Shown here: one piece after another, positions 26,470 through 35,759 of the stretch
How positions within the stretch are numbered: the first letter of the stretch is position 1
Layout of the letters: each line of letters begins with the position of its first letter
Assembly: GCF_009741265.1 (NCBI RefSeq)
Contig: NZ_WOWL01000001.1
Coordinates: 1,364,001-1,428,000 of the forward strand
Origin: Pseudarthrobacter sp. GA104
GTDB lineage: Bacteria > Actinomycetota > Actinomycetes > Actinomycetales > Micrococcaceae
Direction of reading: 5' to 3'
DNA: 64,000 nucleotides
Translations under genes and position numbers: made by a program
The notes under the pieces: generated by a model
What the model saw: the letters and a program-made list of their open reading frames with translations, nothing else
Database searches by the model: none
What the model was told of the DNA's origin: nothing

Positions 26470-28266
26470 TCAGTTCTCAATCGAGAGGATCGGAATTGCC
26501 TGCGTGTACGGAGACGACGGGTTGGATGCAGCGGACCGGATCCGCAACCAGAAGAAGTCGTGGCTGCCAAGGGTCAGGGTCAGGTTTCCGTCCTCGTTGA
26601 TGCCGGGGAACGGCTGGCCGCCGAAGACATCGCGCAACCCCCGTCCGGCGAACTGCGGGATCTTCAACTGGGCCGCGACCGGATGCTGCGAGAGGTTGAA
26701 GGTGCACAGGATGGTCTCCGCGACGGCGCCCGCCGAGTTGCCGTCCGGAAGTTCGCGGAGGTAGGCCAGTACGGCGTCGTGGTCGGCATCGACGTGCTTG
26801 AACCCGCCGAGGCCGAAGGCGGGGTGGTTCTTGCGTACGCTGAGGATCTGACGGGTCCAGCGCAGCAGCGAACCGGAATGGGCCGCCTCAGCCTCCACAT
26901 TGGCCATGCTGTAGTTGTACACCAGGGACTGGATGGGCGGCAGGTAGAGCTTGCCCGGATCCGCGTTGGAGAAGCCGGCATTCCGGTCCGGGTTCCACTG
27001 CATGGGGGTACGCACGGCATCGCGGTCTTCAAGCCAGATGTTGTCGCCCATGCCGATCTCGTCCCCGTAGTACAGGAACGGGCTTCCGGGCAGCGAAAGC
27101 AGCAGGGCGTTGATCAACTCGATCTCAGCGCGGGAGTTGTCCAGGAGGGGCGCGAGCCTGCGTCGGATGCCGATATTGGCACGCATGCGGGGGTCCGGCG
27201 CGTACCAGCCCAGCATGGCCGCCCGCTCATCCGCGGTGACCATTTCCAGGGTCAGTTCGTCATGGTTCCGCAGAAAGGTGCCCCACTGTGCCCCGTCCGG
27301 TATTTCGGGGGTGTCATGCATGGTCTCGATGATCGGGGCGGCCTTCTGGTCCCGGAGCGCGTAGTACAGCCGCGGCATGATCGGGAAGTGGAAGGCCATG
27401 TGGCATTCGGGCTCTTCTTCCGTCCCGAAGTATTCCACCACTTCATTCGGCGGCTGGTTGGCCTCGGCGATGATGACCCGCCCGGGATAGCTTTCGTCCA
27501 CCATGGTGCGGAGCTTGCGGAGGAACTCGTGGGTGGCCGGAAGGTTCTCGCAGTTGGTCCCCTCCTCTTCGTACAGGTAGGGGATGGCATCGGCCCGGAA
27601 ACCGTCGATTCCCTGGTCCAGCCAGAACCGGACCACATCGAACAATGCCTCGATGACCTTCGGGTTTTCGAAGTTCAGGTCGGGCTGGTGGCTGAAGAAC
27701 CGATGCCAGAAGAACTGGCGGCGGATGGGATCGAAGGTCCAGTTGGATTCCTCCGTATCAACGAAGATGATGCGCGCGTCCTGGTACTTCTCGTCAGTGT
27801 CGCTCCAGACGTAGAAGTCCCCGTAGGGGCCATCCGGGTCCTTGCGTGACTCCTGGAACCACGGGTGCTGGTCCGACGTGTGGTTCAGGGGCAGGTCGAT
27901 GATGACCCGGACGCCCCTGGCGTGGGCCTCGGCAACCAGCCGCTTGAAGTCACTGATTGTTCCAAACTCGTCCAGGACCGAGTTGTAGTCGGAGATGTCA
28001 TAGCCGCCGTCGCGCAGCGGTGACTGGAAGAACGGTGGCAGCCAGAGACAGTCCACGCCCAGCCACTGCAGGTAGTCAAGCCTGTCAATGAGGCCGGAGA
28101 AGTCGCCCGAACCGTCACCGTTGGCATCCGCAAAAGCCCTGACCAGTACTTCGTAGAACACGGCCTTCCGGTACCACAGCGGATCATGCTGAAGGCCCGG
28201 GGCATTTAGCTCGAACGTGCTCTTGGGAGTGAAATGCTGGCCGGAACTTTGCGGATTGAAATTCAC
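26470..28266 (-). CDS. treS: Trehalose synthase / maltose alpha-D-glucosyltransferase
   Basis: GH13 enzyme of 598 residues that interconverts trehalose and maltose. The start is GTG at 28266, which overlaps the glgE stop (GTGA) and has GAGGAG 9 nt before it. Motifs: [40 protein letters not shown] with the nucleophile Asp, [18 protein letters not shown] with the acid Glu, and [14 protein letters not shown]. The maltose it makes is phosphorylated by the maltokinase half of the next gene. It is 3 nt from glgB, clearly one operon. Confidence 0.95.
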   Translation of the reverse strand: MNFNPQSSGQHFTPKSTFELNAPGLQHDPLWYRKAVFYEVLVRAFADANGDGSGDFSGLIDRLDYLQWLGVDCLWLPPFFQSPLRDGGYDISDYNSVLDEFGTISDFKRLVAEAHARGVRVIIDLPLNHTSDQHPWFQESRKDPDGPYGDFYVWSDTDEKYQDARIIFVDTEESNWTFDPIRRQFFWHRFFSHQPDLNFENPKVIEALFDVVRFWLDQGIDGFRADAIPYLYEEEGTNCENLPATHEFLRKLRTMVDESYPGRVIIAEANQPPNEVVEYFGTEEEPECHMAFHFPIMPRLYYALRDQKAAPIIETMHDTPEIPDGAQWGTFLRNHDELTLEMVTADERAAMLGWYAPDPRMRANIGIRRRLAPLLDNSRAEIELINALLLSLPGSPFLYYGDEIGMGDNIWLEDRDAVRTPMQWNPDRNAGFSNADPGKLYLPPIQSLVYNYSMANVEAEAAHSGSLLRWTRQILSVRKNHPAFGLGGFKHVDADHDAVLAYLRELPDGNSAGAVAETILCTFNLSQHPVAAQLKIPQFAGRGLRDVFGGQPFPGINEDGNLTLTLGSHDFFWLRIRSAASNPSSPYTQAIPILSIEN

Positions 28267-30344
28267 TGATGCATTCTCCTCACGCGCAGGATGTGCGCGG
28301 GCTCCACGTGCGGGTCGAGGCGGACGTAGTTGTACTCGCCCCACTCCCAGCTTTCACCGGAGATGAGGTCATCCACGTGGAAGCCGCCGTTATGCGTCAG
28401 GTCCCGGGCGTCGAGTTCAAGGGCCGCCAGGTCCAGCGAGACCGTGGATTCCCTGGTCCCGTGCGGATCTACATTGACCACCACGATCAGGGTGTCCTTG
28501 GACCCGTCAGGAAGGGTCTTGTGCTTGGAGTAGACCACCGTGGCGTCGTCCGTGCTGTGGTGGACGGTCAGGTTCTGCAGGTCCTGCAGCGCGGGGTGGG
28601 CATGCCTGATCTCGTTGAGCCTGGTGATGTACGGGGCGAGGGTCCGTCCGGATTGCGCCGCGGCGTCCCAGTCGCGTTCCTTGTACTCGAACTTTTCGTT
28701 GTCGATGTACTCCTCCGCGCCGGGCCTGGCCACATGCTCGAACAGCTCGTAGCCCGCGTAGACGCCCCACAACGGACTGGCCGTCGCTGCCAGGGCGGCC
28801 CTGATCCTGAACGCCGCCGGCCCGCCGAACTGCAGGTATTCAGTGAGGATGTCCGGGGTGTTGACGAAGAAGTTGGGGCGGAAGAAGGCCGCTGACTCGT
28901 GGCTCACCTCGGTGAAGTAAGACTCGATCTCCTTCTTGGTGTTCCGCCAGGTGAAGTACGTGTAGGACTGCTGGAACCCCGCGCGGCCAAGCGCATGCAT
29001 CATGGCTGGGCGCGTGAACGCCTCGGCCAGGAACACCACGCCGGAAACCTCTTTGTTTACCTGCGCAATAAGCCATTCCCAGAACCACACCGGCTTGGTG
29101 TGCGGGTTATCCACGCGGAAAATCTTTACGCCGTGGCTCACCCACAGCAGCACAATCCGCAGAATTTCGTTTGAAAGCCCCTCGGGATCATTATCGAAAT
29201 TGAGCGGATAAATGTCCTGGTACTTCTTCGGCGGATTCTCGGCATAGGCAATGCTGCCGTCCACGCGGGTGGTGAACCACTCCGGATGCGACTGTACCCA
29301 GGGATGGTCCGGAGCCGCCTGGAGCGCGAGGTCCAGGGCAACTTCCAGGCCCAGTTCGTTTGCCCGCGCCACGAAGGCGTCGAAGTCCTCGAAGGTGCCG
29401 AGGTCCGGATGGATGGCATCGTGGCCGCCTTCGGCCGCGCCGATTGCCCAGGGCGAGCCGGGATCGTTCGGGCCGGCGATCAAGGTGTTGTTGGGGCCCT
29501 TGCGGTGCTGCACGCCGATGGGGTGGATGGGCGGCATGTAGATAACATCGAAGCCCATGGCGGCGACGGCATCAAGCCGCCTGGCGGCGGTGCGGAAGTT
29601 TCCGGAGGTCCAGGTGCCTGTGGTGTGATCCTTGACGGCCCCTTCGGAGCGGGGAAAGAACTCGTACCAGGCGCCCCGTCCGGCACGGTCGCGTTCAACG
29701 TTCAGCGGGAACTTTTCGGAGACGGTCACCAGTTCGCGGATGGGCTGGTGCGCCACAACGCCGGCCACGTCGTGGCCGAAGCCGGCCCCGAGGCGCTCCT
29801 CCGTGCTCAGCGACGTGTCGGCGAGCCTGTCGGCTGCCGCACGGAGAACGCCCCTGTCCCAGTCGCTGCGGGAGTCGTCTTCGGATGCTTCACCGAGCAG
29901 CGCGGATCCTTCGGCCAGCATCAGCTCCACGTCGATTTCGGCGGCCACCTTCACCTCGGCGTTGTGGTGCCACGTGCCGTAGCGGTCGTGCCAGGCCTCG
30001 ATGGCAAAGGACCAGTTCCCCTCTTCCGACGGCGTGAGCACGCCTTCCCAGCGGTCCGTTCCCATGCCGCGTTCCCCGCGCGGCGGCGCGAGCCTGACCC
30101 TCTGGCGCTCATTGCCTTCGGGGTCGAAGAGCACGGCACTGACGCCGAGTTGGTCATGCCCTTCGCGGAAAGCGGTGGCGCCCACCACGATTCCCTCGCC
30201 GGGCAAGGCCTTGGCCGGAAATCTTCCATCCTCCACAACGGGCTGCACGGCGGTGATCGGGAATCGTCCGAACCGCAGCCCATCAGTGATGGAGCCGGTC
30301 GACATTTTCATTGATACGGCGCTGGTTCCTGAGTTAGTCGTCAC
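28263..30344 (-). CDS. glgE: Alpha-1,4-glucan:maltose-1-phosphate maltosyltransferase
   Basis: GH13 subfamily 3 enzyme of 693 residues that transfers maltose from maltose-1-phosphate to alpha-glucan chains. Family motifs: [35 protein letters not shown] with the nucleophile Asp, and [18 protein letters not shown] with the acid Glu. The N-terminal half carries the typical beta-sandwich and helical insert. The GTG at 30344 is chosen because TAACGT sits 7 nt before it and no ribosome site is visible. First gene of the glgE-treS-glgB operon, divergent from glgP. Confidence 0.95.
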   Translation of the reverse strand: MTTNSGTSAVSMKMSTGSITDGLRFGRFPITAVQPVVEDGRFPAKALPGEGIVVGATAFREGHDQLGVSAVLFDPEGNERQRVRLAPPRGERGMGTDRWEGVLTPSEEGNWSFAIEAWHDRYGTWHHNAEVKVAAEIDVELMLAEGSALLGEASEDDSRSDWDRGVLRAAADRLADTSLSTEERLGAGFGHDVAGVVAHQPIRELVTVSEKFPLNVERDRAGRGAWYEFFPRSEGAVKDHTTGTWTSGNFRTAARRLDAVAAMGFDVIYMPPIHPIGVQHRKGPNNTLIAGPNDPGSPWAIGAAEGGHDAIHPDLGTFEDFDAFVARANELGLEVALDLALQAAPDHPWVQSHPEWFTTRVDGSIAYAENPPKKYQDIYPLNFDNDPEGLSNEILRIVLLWVSHGVKIFRVDNPHTKPVWFWEWLIAQVNKEVSGVVFLAEAFTRPAMMHALGRAGFQQSYTYFTWRNTKKEIESYFTEVSHESAAFFRPNFFVNTPDILTEYLQFGGPAAFRIRAALAATASPLWGVYAGYELFEHVARPGAEEYIDNEKFEYKERDWDAAAQSGRTLAPYITRLNEIRHAHPALQDLQNLTVHHSTDDATVVYSKHKTLPDGSKDTLIVVVNVDPHGTRESTVSLDLAALELDARDLTHNGGFHVDDLISGESWEWGEYNYVRLDPHVEPAHILRVRRMHQ

Positions 30345-30351
30345 AGGCTCG

Positions 30352-30357
30352 ACGTTA
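30352..30357 (-). promoter_or_regulatory. -10 box of a probable leaderless glgE start
   Basis: TAACGT on the minus strand ends 7 nt before the GTG at 30344. TTAGCA lies 18 nt further upstream as a weak -35. There is no Shine-Dalgarno. Confidence 0.5.
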
Positions 30358-30463
30358 GCGAGAAAAGAGCAAGATTGCTAAGCCTGCGCACCAGTTTCTG
30401 CGCGTCCCCCGTCATTTACCCAAAAGAAACCCGGCGCTGGTTCCGGCCGCCCATGTTGTCGGT

Positions 30464-30469
30464 TAGTGT
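30464..30469 (+). promoter_or_regulatory. -10 box of a probable leaderless glgP start
   Basis: TAGTGT ends 7 nt before the GTG at 30477 and no Shine-Dalgarno is present. The glgE and glgP promoters face away from each other in a 132-nt gap. Confidence 0.5.
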
Positions 30470-30476
30470 GACGCAG

Positions 30477-33095
30477 GTGAAGGCAATCCGCAGATTTACC
30501 GTCCGTACCGTCCTCCCCGAACCCATCCGGCCGCTGGCCCGCCTGGCGAGCAACCTGCGCTGGTCCTGGCACCGCCCTACGCGGGAACTTTTCGCGGGGC
30601 TGAATCCCCGCCTTTGGGAGGAAAGCGGCCAGGACCCGGTGGGTTTCCTGGGGATGGTTAGCCGCGAAGAATTCCAGCAGCTTGCCGCGAACCGCGCGGT
30701 GGTGGAACGCGTGCGGGCCGCTGAGGAGGACCTTGACCGGTACCTCGAGGAGCCGCGCTGGTACCAGGGCCTCGGCCCGGATGCCCCTGCATCGATTGCC
30801 TATTTCTCGCCCGAATTCGGCATCACCGAGGTGCTCCCCCAGTATTCAGGCGGCCTGGGAATCCTGGCCGGCGACCACCTGAAGGCGGCCTCGGACCTTG
30901 GAGTGCCGCTGATCGGTGTCGGCCTGCTGTACCAGGCCGGCTACTTCAAGCAGTCGCTGTCCAGGGATGCCTGGCAACAGGAGACGTACCCGGTCCTGGA
31001 CCCGGACGGGCTGCCGCTCACGCTGCTTCGCGAGCCTTCGCCGGACGGCATCGGACGCCCCCTGCAGATCTCGCTCCCCCTGCCCAACGGCCGGCGCCTG
31101 CTGGCACACATCTGGCGGGCCGACGTCGGACGCGTCCCCCTCCTCCTCCTGGACTCCAACGTCCCCGGCAATGACGACGCCGCCCGCAGCATCACCGACC
31201 GCCTCTACGGCGGCGGCGGAGACCACCGCCTGCAGCAGGAGCTGCTGCTGGGCATGGGCGGGGTCAAGGCCCTGCGCGCCTTCCAGCAGCTCACCGGCAC
31301 TACGGCCCCGGAGGTGTTCCACACCAATGAGGGCCACGCCGGTTTCCTTGGCATCGAACGCATCCAGGAACTCATGGCCGGAGAGCAGGCGCTGACGTTT
31401 GACGAGGCCCTTGCAGCCGGCAGGGCGTCCACTGTTTTCACGACGCACACCCCCGTCCCGGCAGGCATCGACAGGTTCGAGATCGCCCAGATCCACCACT
31501 TCTTCCAGGCCGGCCTGGCACCCGCCGTTCCCACGGACAGGATCCTGGAACTCGGCCGCGAGAACTACGCTGACGGGAACCCGTCCGTGTTCAACATGGC
31601 CATCATGGGCCTGCGCCTCGCGCAGCGCGCCAACGGCGTCGCAAAGCTGCACGGGGAAGTTTCCCGCGGGATGTTCTCCGCCCTGTGGCCGGGCTTCGAC
31701 CACTCCGAGGTGCCCATCACGTCCGTGACGAACGGCGTGCACGTGCCCACGTGGGTGGACAGCCGCATTTCGCAGCTTGCCCGTGACCAGTTCGGCAGCG
31801 AAGCCGAAGCCAACGGCCGGTGGGACCTCGCCTACAACGTCAGCGACGCAGATGTCTGGGCGCTGCGGCGCGAGATGCGGGCGGCCCTGGTGGAGGACGT
31901 CCGCCGCCGCCTGCGGGCTTCCTGGAAGAAGCGCGGGGCCGCTGATGCGGAGCTGGGCTGGACGGACAATGTCCTGGACCCGGACATCCTGACCATCGGT
32001 TTTGCCCGCCGCGTTCCCACCTACAAGCGGCTCACCCTGATGCTGCGCGAGCCTGAGCGCCTGAAGGCACTGCTCCTGCACAAGGAGCATCCCATCCAGC
32101 TGGTCATTGCCGGCAAGTCGCACCCCGCTGACGACGCCGGCAAGAAGATGATCCAGGACCTGGTCAGGTTCACCGACGACCCCGAAGTGCGCCACCGCAT
32201 CGCCTTCCTGCCCAACTACGACATCGCGATGGCCCGGACGCTGTTCCCCGGCTGCGACGTCTGGCTCAACAACCCGCTCCGGCCGCTGGAGGCCTGCGGA
32301 ACATCGGGCATGAAAGCCGCGCTCAACGGGTCGCTGAACCTCTCCGTGCTGGACGGCTGGTGGGATGAAATGTACGACGGCGAAAACGGCTGGGCGATTC
32401 CCACCGCCAACAACGGCGCATCACCGGAGGAACGCGACGACATCGAGGCAGCAGCTTTGTACGAGCTGCTTGAAACCCAGGTGGCCCCGCGCTTCTACGG
32501 CAGCACGGTATCAGCCGGCGCCGGCGCCGCAGGCCCTTCGACGTCGGGGGCCGAGAAGGTGCCCACGCACTGGGTCTCCATGATCAAGCACACGCTCTCG
32601 CACCTTGGTCCGGCCGTCTCCGCCGAACGCATGCTCCGCGACTACGTGAACATCCTCTACCGCCCGGCCGCGGAGGCGGGGCGGAACGCCTCTGCCAACT
32701 CCTACTCTCAGGCCCGCACCCTGGCGGCCTGGACCGCAAAGGTACGTTCGGCATGGCCGCTGGTGCACGTGGAGCACGTGGACTCCGTGGGCGTCTCCGA
32801 GGATCCCCAGATCGGCGACACGCTCCAGGTCAACGCCTACGTGGCGCTGCACAGCCTCACCCCGGAGGACGTATCCGTGGAAGTGGCCTATGGAAGGGCC
32901 GAGGAAAGCGACACCCTCACCGACATCACCGTGATGGAGCTGAAGGTACAGGAAGACCTCGGCAGCGGACGCCACCTGTTCAGCGGCTCGCTGGTGATCG
33001 ACCGGTCGGGACCGTTCGGGTACACCGTCCGGGTCCTGCCGCGGCACGACGCCCTCGCTTCGAAGGCCGAGCTGGGACTGATCGTCAACGCCTGA
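30477..33095 (+). CDS. glgP: Alpha-glucan (glycogen) phosphorylase
   Basis: GT35 phosphorylase of 872 residues that releases glucose-1-phosphate from alpha-1,4-glucan. It belongs to the alpha-glucan phosphorylase branch with an N-terminal DUF3417-type region (LPEPIRPLARLASNLRWSWH). Other motifs are YFSPEFGITEVLPQYSGGLG, FHTNEGHAGFL, and EACGTSGMKAALNGSLNLS, whose Lys is the likely PLP attachment site. The frame extends upstream to 30375, but homology starts at the GTG at 30477. It divergently faces the synthetic glgE operon, so build-up and breakdown genes share a regulatory gap. Confidence 0.93.
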   Translation: MKAIRRFTVRTVLPEPIRPLARLASNLRWSWHRPTRELFAGLNPRLWEESGQDPVGFLGMVSREEFQQLAANRAVVERVRAAEEDLDRYLEEPRWYQGLGPDAPASIAYFSPEFGITEVLPQYSGGLGILAGDHLKAASDLGVPLIGVGLLYQAGYFKQSLSRDAWQQETYPVLDPDGLPLTLLREPSPDGIGRPLQISLPLPNGRRLLAHIWRADVGRVPLLLLDSNVPGNDDAARSITDRLYGGGGDHRLQQELLLGMGGVKALRAFQQLTGTTAPEVFHTNEGHAGFLGIERIQELMAGEQALTFDEALAAGRASTVFTTHTPVPAGIDRFEIAQIHHFFQAGLAPAVPTDRILELGRENYADGNPSVFNMAIMGLRLAQRANGVAKLHGEVSRGMFSALWPGFDHSEVPITSVTNGVHVPTWVDSRISQLARDQFGSEAEANGRWDLAYNVSDADVWALRREMRAALVEDVRRRLRASWKKRGAADAELGWTDNVLDPDILTIGFARRVPTYKRLTLMLREPERLKALLLHKEHPIQLVIAGKSHPADDAGKKMIQDLVRFTDDPEVRHRIAFLPNYDIAMARTLFPGCDVWLNNPLRPLEACGTSGMKAALNGSLNLSVLDGWWDEMYDGENGWAIPTANNGASPEERDDIEAAALYELLETQVAPRFYGSTVSAGAGAAGPSTSGAEKVPTHWVSMIKHTLSHLGPAVSAERMLRDYVNILYRPAAEAGRNASANSYSQARTLAAWTAKVRSAWPLVHVEHVDSVGVSEDPQIGDTLQVNAYVALHSLTPEDVSVEVAYGRAEESDTLTDITVMELKVQEDLGSGRHLFSGSLVIDRSGPFGYTVRVLPRHDALASKAELGLIVNA

Positions 33096-33127
33096 GGCAC
33101 TGCCCCCGAACCCTCCGAGAGGAACCC

Positions 33128-34909
33128 ATGGCCGAACGCACTGTATCCGACGTGATCGTGGAACGCCTCAGCATTTGGGGGGTGGACCGCGTCTTCGGCT
33201 ACAGCGGCGACGGGATCAACGGTTTCATGGGCGCACTGCGCCGCGCCGAAGGCCGGGTCGAGTTCGTCCAGGCCCGTCATGAGGAGACGGCTGCCTTCAT
33301 GGCGGTGGGCCACGCCAAGTACACCGGCGGGGTGGGGGTGGTCACCTCCACCCAGGGCCCCGGCGCCGTCCACCTGCTGAACGGGCTCTACGACGCCAAG
33401 CTCGACGGCGTTCCGGTAGTGGCGATCGTAGGGCAACAAAGCCGCACGGTGCTGGGGTCCGCCTATATGCAGGAGATCGAGCTTACGGTCCTCTTCAAGG
33501 ACGTGGCCGCCCAGTTCGTCCAGCAGGTCAGCGCACCGGAGCAGGTCCCCATGGTCCTGGACCGGGCCTTCCGCACCGCCAGGGCCACCTCCTCGCCCTG
33601 CGTGGTCATCGTCCCGCATGACATCCAGTCGGCACCGGCGCCCGAGCTGGCACAGGAACACGGCATCGTGGTCACCGCACCCTCGTGGAGCACAGCGACC
33701 AGGACGCCCCGGGATCAGGATCTGGAGGCTGCGGCAGCGATCCTGAACTCCTCGGAACGGGTCGCGCTGCTCGTGGGCCAGGGGGCGCGGCACGCCGCCG
33801 GGGAGGTGCTGGCGGTGGCCGAAAAGCTTGGCGCCGGAATCGCCACAAGCCTGCTGGGCAAGCCCTACATGGATGAGACCCTGCCGTTTGCGGCGGGCAC
33901 CATGGGACACCTGGGAACCACCGCCAGCGCGCACCTGCTGGGCAACTGCGATGCGCTGCTGATTGTGGGCTCCAATGATCCCTGGACGGAGTTCTATCCT
34001 CCGCCCGGCGCGGCCCGGGCTGTCCAGATCGACATCGACGAACGGAAAATCGGCAACCGCTACCCGGTTGAGGTGGGTTTGGCGGGCGACGCCGCTGTGG
34101 CGCTGCAGGCACTGGGGGAAAGGCTGCAACCGCGCGCCCCCGGGCAATGGCGAACCGACGTGGAGCGGGAAGTCTCCCGGTGGCGGGCATTGGCCGTGGA
34201 AAGGGCCGCCGTCCCGGCGAGCCCCGTGAATCCCGAGCGGGTGGTCCGGGAACTGAACGGCCGGCTGCCCGGGAACGCTTTGGTGAGCATCGACGTCGGC
34301 AGTTGCGTTTACTGGTATGCCCGGCAACTGGTCCTTCCGCCGGGCGTCCCGGCGCACCTTTCCGGAACCTTGGCCAGCATGGGGTGTTCCCTCCCCTACG
34401 GCATTGCCGCGAAACTGGCGCAGCCGGACCGGCCGGTTGTGGCCCTGGCCGGTGACGGCGCCATGCAGATGATCGGCATCGCCGAACTGGTGACTGTCGC
34501 CCACCGTTGGCGCCAGTGGGCCGATCCGCGGTTCGTGGTCTGCGTGTTCAACAACAGGGAACTCACCGAGGTGACGTGGGAGCAGCGGGAGTCCGAGGGC
34601 GAGCCGCGGTTCGCCGCAAGCCAGGAACTGCCGGACTTTCCGTTCGCGGGCTACGCGGACCTATTGGGTTTGAAAGGCATCCGGGTGGAGGACCCTGGGC
34701 TTCTTGGCGATGCCTGGGAGCAGGCGTTCGCGGCAGACCGGCCAGTGGTGATCGAGGTGCTGACAGATCCTGAAATCCCCCTCCTGCCGCCGTTCCCGGC
34801 CGGCAGGGAGAAGGCGGACAGCATGCGCAAGGGACTGGCTGCAGAGGACGACGGCGGCAGGGCCCTGGATCTCCTGGCGACCTACACGGGCCACGAAGAA
34901 CGCACCTAA
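33128..34909 (+). CDS. Thiamine pyrophosphate-dependent enzyme, pyruvate oxidase/acetolactate synthase-like
   Basis: A 593-residue TPP enzyme with the usual three domains. The N-terminal Pyr domain has HEETAAFMAVGHAKYTG with the activating Glu, and TSTQGPGAVHLLNGLYDAK. The middle domain follows (ALLVGQGARHAAGEVL). The C-terminal PP domain has the GDG...N metal/TPP motif: GDGAMQMIGIAELV through FNNRELTEV. GAGAGGAACC precedes the ATG at 33128. It resembles PoxB-type pyruvate oxidases more than anabolic IlvB, and has no small subunit gene beside it. Its reaction is not certain. It follows glgP by 32 nt and may be co-transcribed. Confidence 0.85.
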   Translation: MAERTVSDVIVERLSIWGVDRVFGYSGDGINGFMGALRRAEGRVEFVQARHEETAAFMAVGHAKYTGGVGVVTSTQGPGAVHLLNGLYDAKLDGVPVVAIVGQQSRTVLGSAYMQEIELTVLFKDVAAQFVQQVSAPEQVPMVLDRAFRTARATSSPCVVIVPHDIQSAPAPELAQEHGIVVTAPSWSTATRTPRDQDLEAAAAILNSSERVALLVGQGARHAAGEVLAVAEKLGAGIATSLLGKPYMDETLPFAAGTMGHLGTTASAHLLGNCDALLIVGSNDPWTEFYPPPGAARAVQIDIDERKIGNRYPVEVGLAGDAAVALQALGERLQPRAPGQWRTDVEREVSRWRALAVERAAVPASPVNPERVVRELNGRLPGNALVSIDVGSCVYWYARQLVLPPGVPAHLSGTLASMGCSLPYGIAAKLAQPDRPVVALAGDGAMQMIGIAELVTVAHRWRQWADPRFVVCVFNNRELTEVTWEQRESEGEPRFAASQELPDFPFAGYADLLGLKGIRVEDPGLLGDAWEQAFAADRPVVIEVLTDPEIPLLPPFPAGREKADSMRKGLAAEDDGGRALDLLATYTGHEERT

Positions 34910-35262
34910 AGCAGGACGGCGGTGACCGCCAGGTCCTTGCCCGCATAGCGCTCGGCGTCCTGGAGGATCTCGCAGATGATCCCGAATGCCCTGTCACTGC
35001 GGAAGGGGGCAGCCACCTGCCACAGGACCGTGACCGGAGCGTTGCCGTTATCCGTGATGCTGTCCGCGAAGTCATGCAGTGAATCGTTGAGCGCGTCGAG
35101 GTTGACGCCGTAGTGCTCGGGAAAGTTAAGGACCTCGCCGAAGGTTTCCAGGACAGCCTTCTTGCTGTCGGCTGCGGGAACCACCAGGCTGCGGCGTCCG
35201 GCGTCGGCCACCTGCTCCTGCAGCTCCTCAAGGGTCCAGGTGTCGCCGGAGTAGATCTTCAT
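34906..35262 (-). CDS. Barstar family ribonuclease inhibitor
   Basis: A 118-residue cytoplasmic protein with the barstar fold. The N-terminus GDTWTLEELQEQVADA and the central FPEHYGVNLDALNDSLHDF are the barstar signature; the latter helix carries the acidic residues that block the RNase active site in barstar itself. It starts 8 nt after the RNase gene and presumably protects the cell from that enzyme. It overlaps the end of the convergent TPP-enzyme gene by 4 nt. Confidence 0.88.
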   Translation of the reverse strand: MKIYSGDTWTLEELQEQVADAGRRSLVVPAADSKKAVLETFGEVLNFPEHYGVNLDALNDSLHDFADSITDNGNAPVTVLWQVAAPFRSDRAFGIICEILQDAERYAGKDLAVTAVLL

Positions 35263-35270
35263 GGCTTTGC

Positions 35271-35741
35271 TCAGCTGCCTTCCGCTATGTATCTGAATGA
35301 CTCGTAGTGATCGTCCGTGTAGTACTTCTCGCCGTCGGTGCCGGCCACGATGCGGCGCGCTCCCCTGTCCGATTCCCCGGGCGTTGGCACTGTGTACTCG
35401 CGGTAATAGCCCCTTTCCCGCCGTGGCAGGAGGCGCTCGAAGTTACCGAAAGCCTGGCCGTCCTGGCTGTAGCGGTACGGTCCGCCCGCGCGGATGAGTT
35501 CGAGAACCCTGCGGCCCTCCACCGGGAGCGCGGACTCACGAACCTCCGGCAGCCCCGAAGGGTTGTCCTGTCCAGGGGCGCTGGTCCCGGGTACGGCGCC
35601 GGGCGCAGGCATGGCACTGGAGGTGCCCTCCGGCGTCGTAGTTTCCGTCAGCTGGCCGAGGAAGCCCGTGCCGCCGAAGGCCAGGAAAGCAAGCATCATC
35701 AGGCCCGCCAGCAACAGGGGCAGGACGGAACGGTTGCGCAT
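35271..35741 (-). CDS. Exported or membrane-anchored guanyl-specific ribonuclease (barnase/RNase Sa family)
   Basis: A 156-residue protein. Residues 6-28 are a hydrophobic signal or anchor, followed by a Thr/Pro/Gly-rich linker to about residue 68. The C-terminal 88 residues match RNase Sa/barnase: GGPYRYSQDGQAFGNFERLLP, REYTVPTPG with the general base Glu, GARRIVAG with the catalytic Arg, and YYTDDHYESFRYI with the catalytic His. All three key residues are present, so it is probably active. Coupled with the barstar gene just downstream. Role may be extracellular RNA scavenging or competition; this is not shown. Confidence 0.87.
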   Translation of the reverse strand: MRNRSVLPLLLAGLMMLAFLAFGGTGFLGQLTETTTPEGTSSAMPAPGAVPGTSAPGQDNPSGLPEVRESALPVEGRRVLELIRAGGPYRYSQDGQAFGNFERLLPRRERGYYREYTVPTPGESDRGARRIVAGTDGEKYYTDDHYESFRYIAEGS

Positions 35742-35759
35742 TCTGGAAATCCCGGGTGC

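Noticed and set aside
32888..34504. Minus-strand open frame of 538 codons opposite the TPP enzyme
   Set aside because: Shadow of a gene with clear TPP motifs; no family match in its translation.
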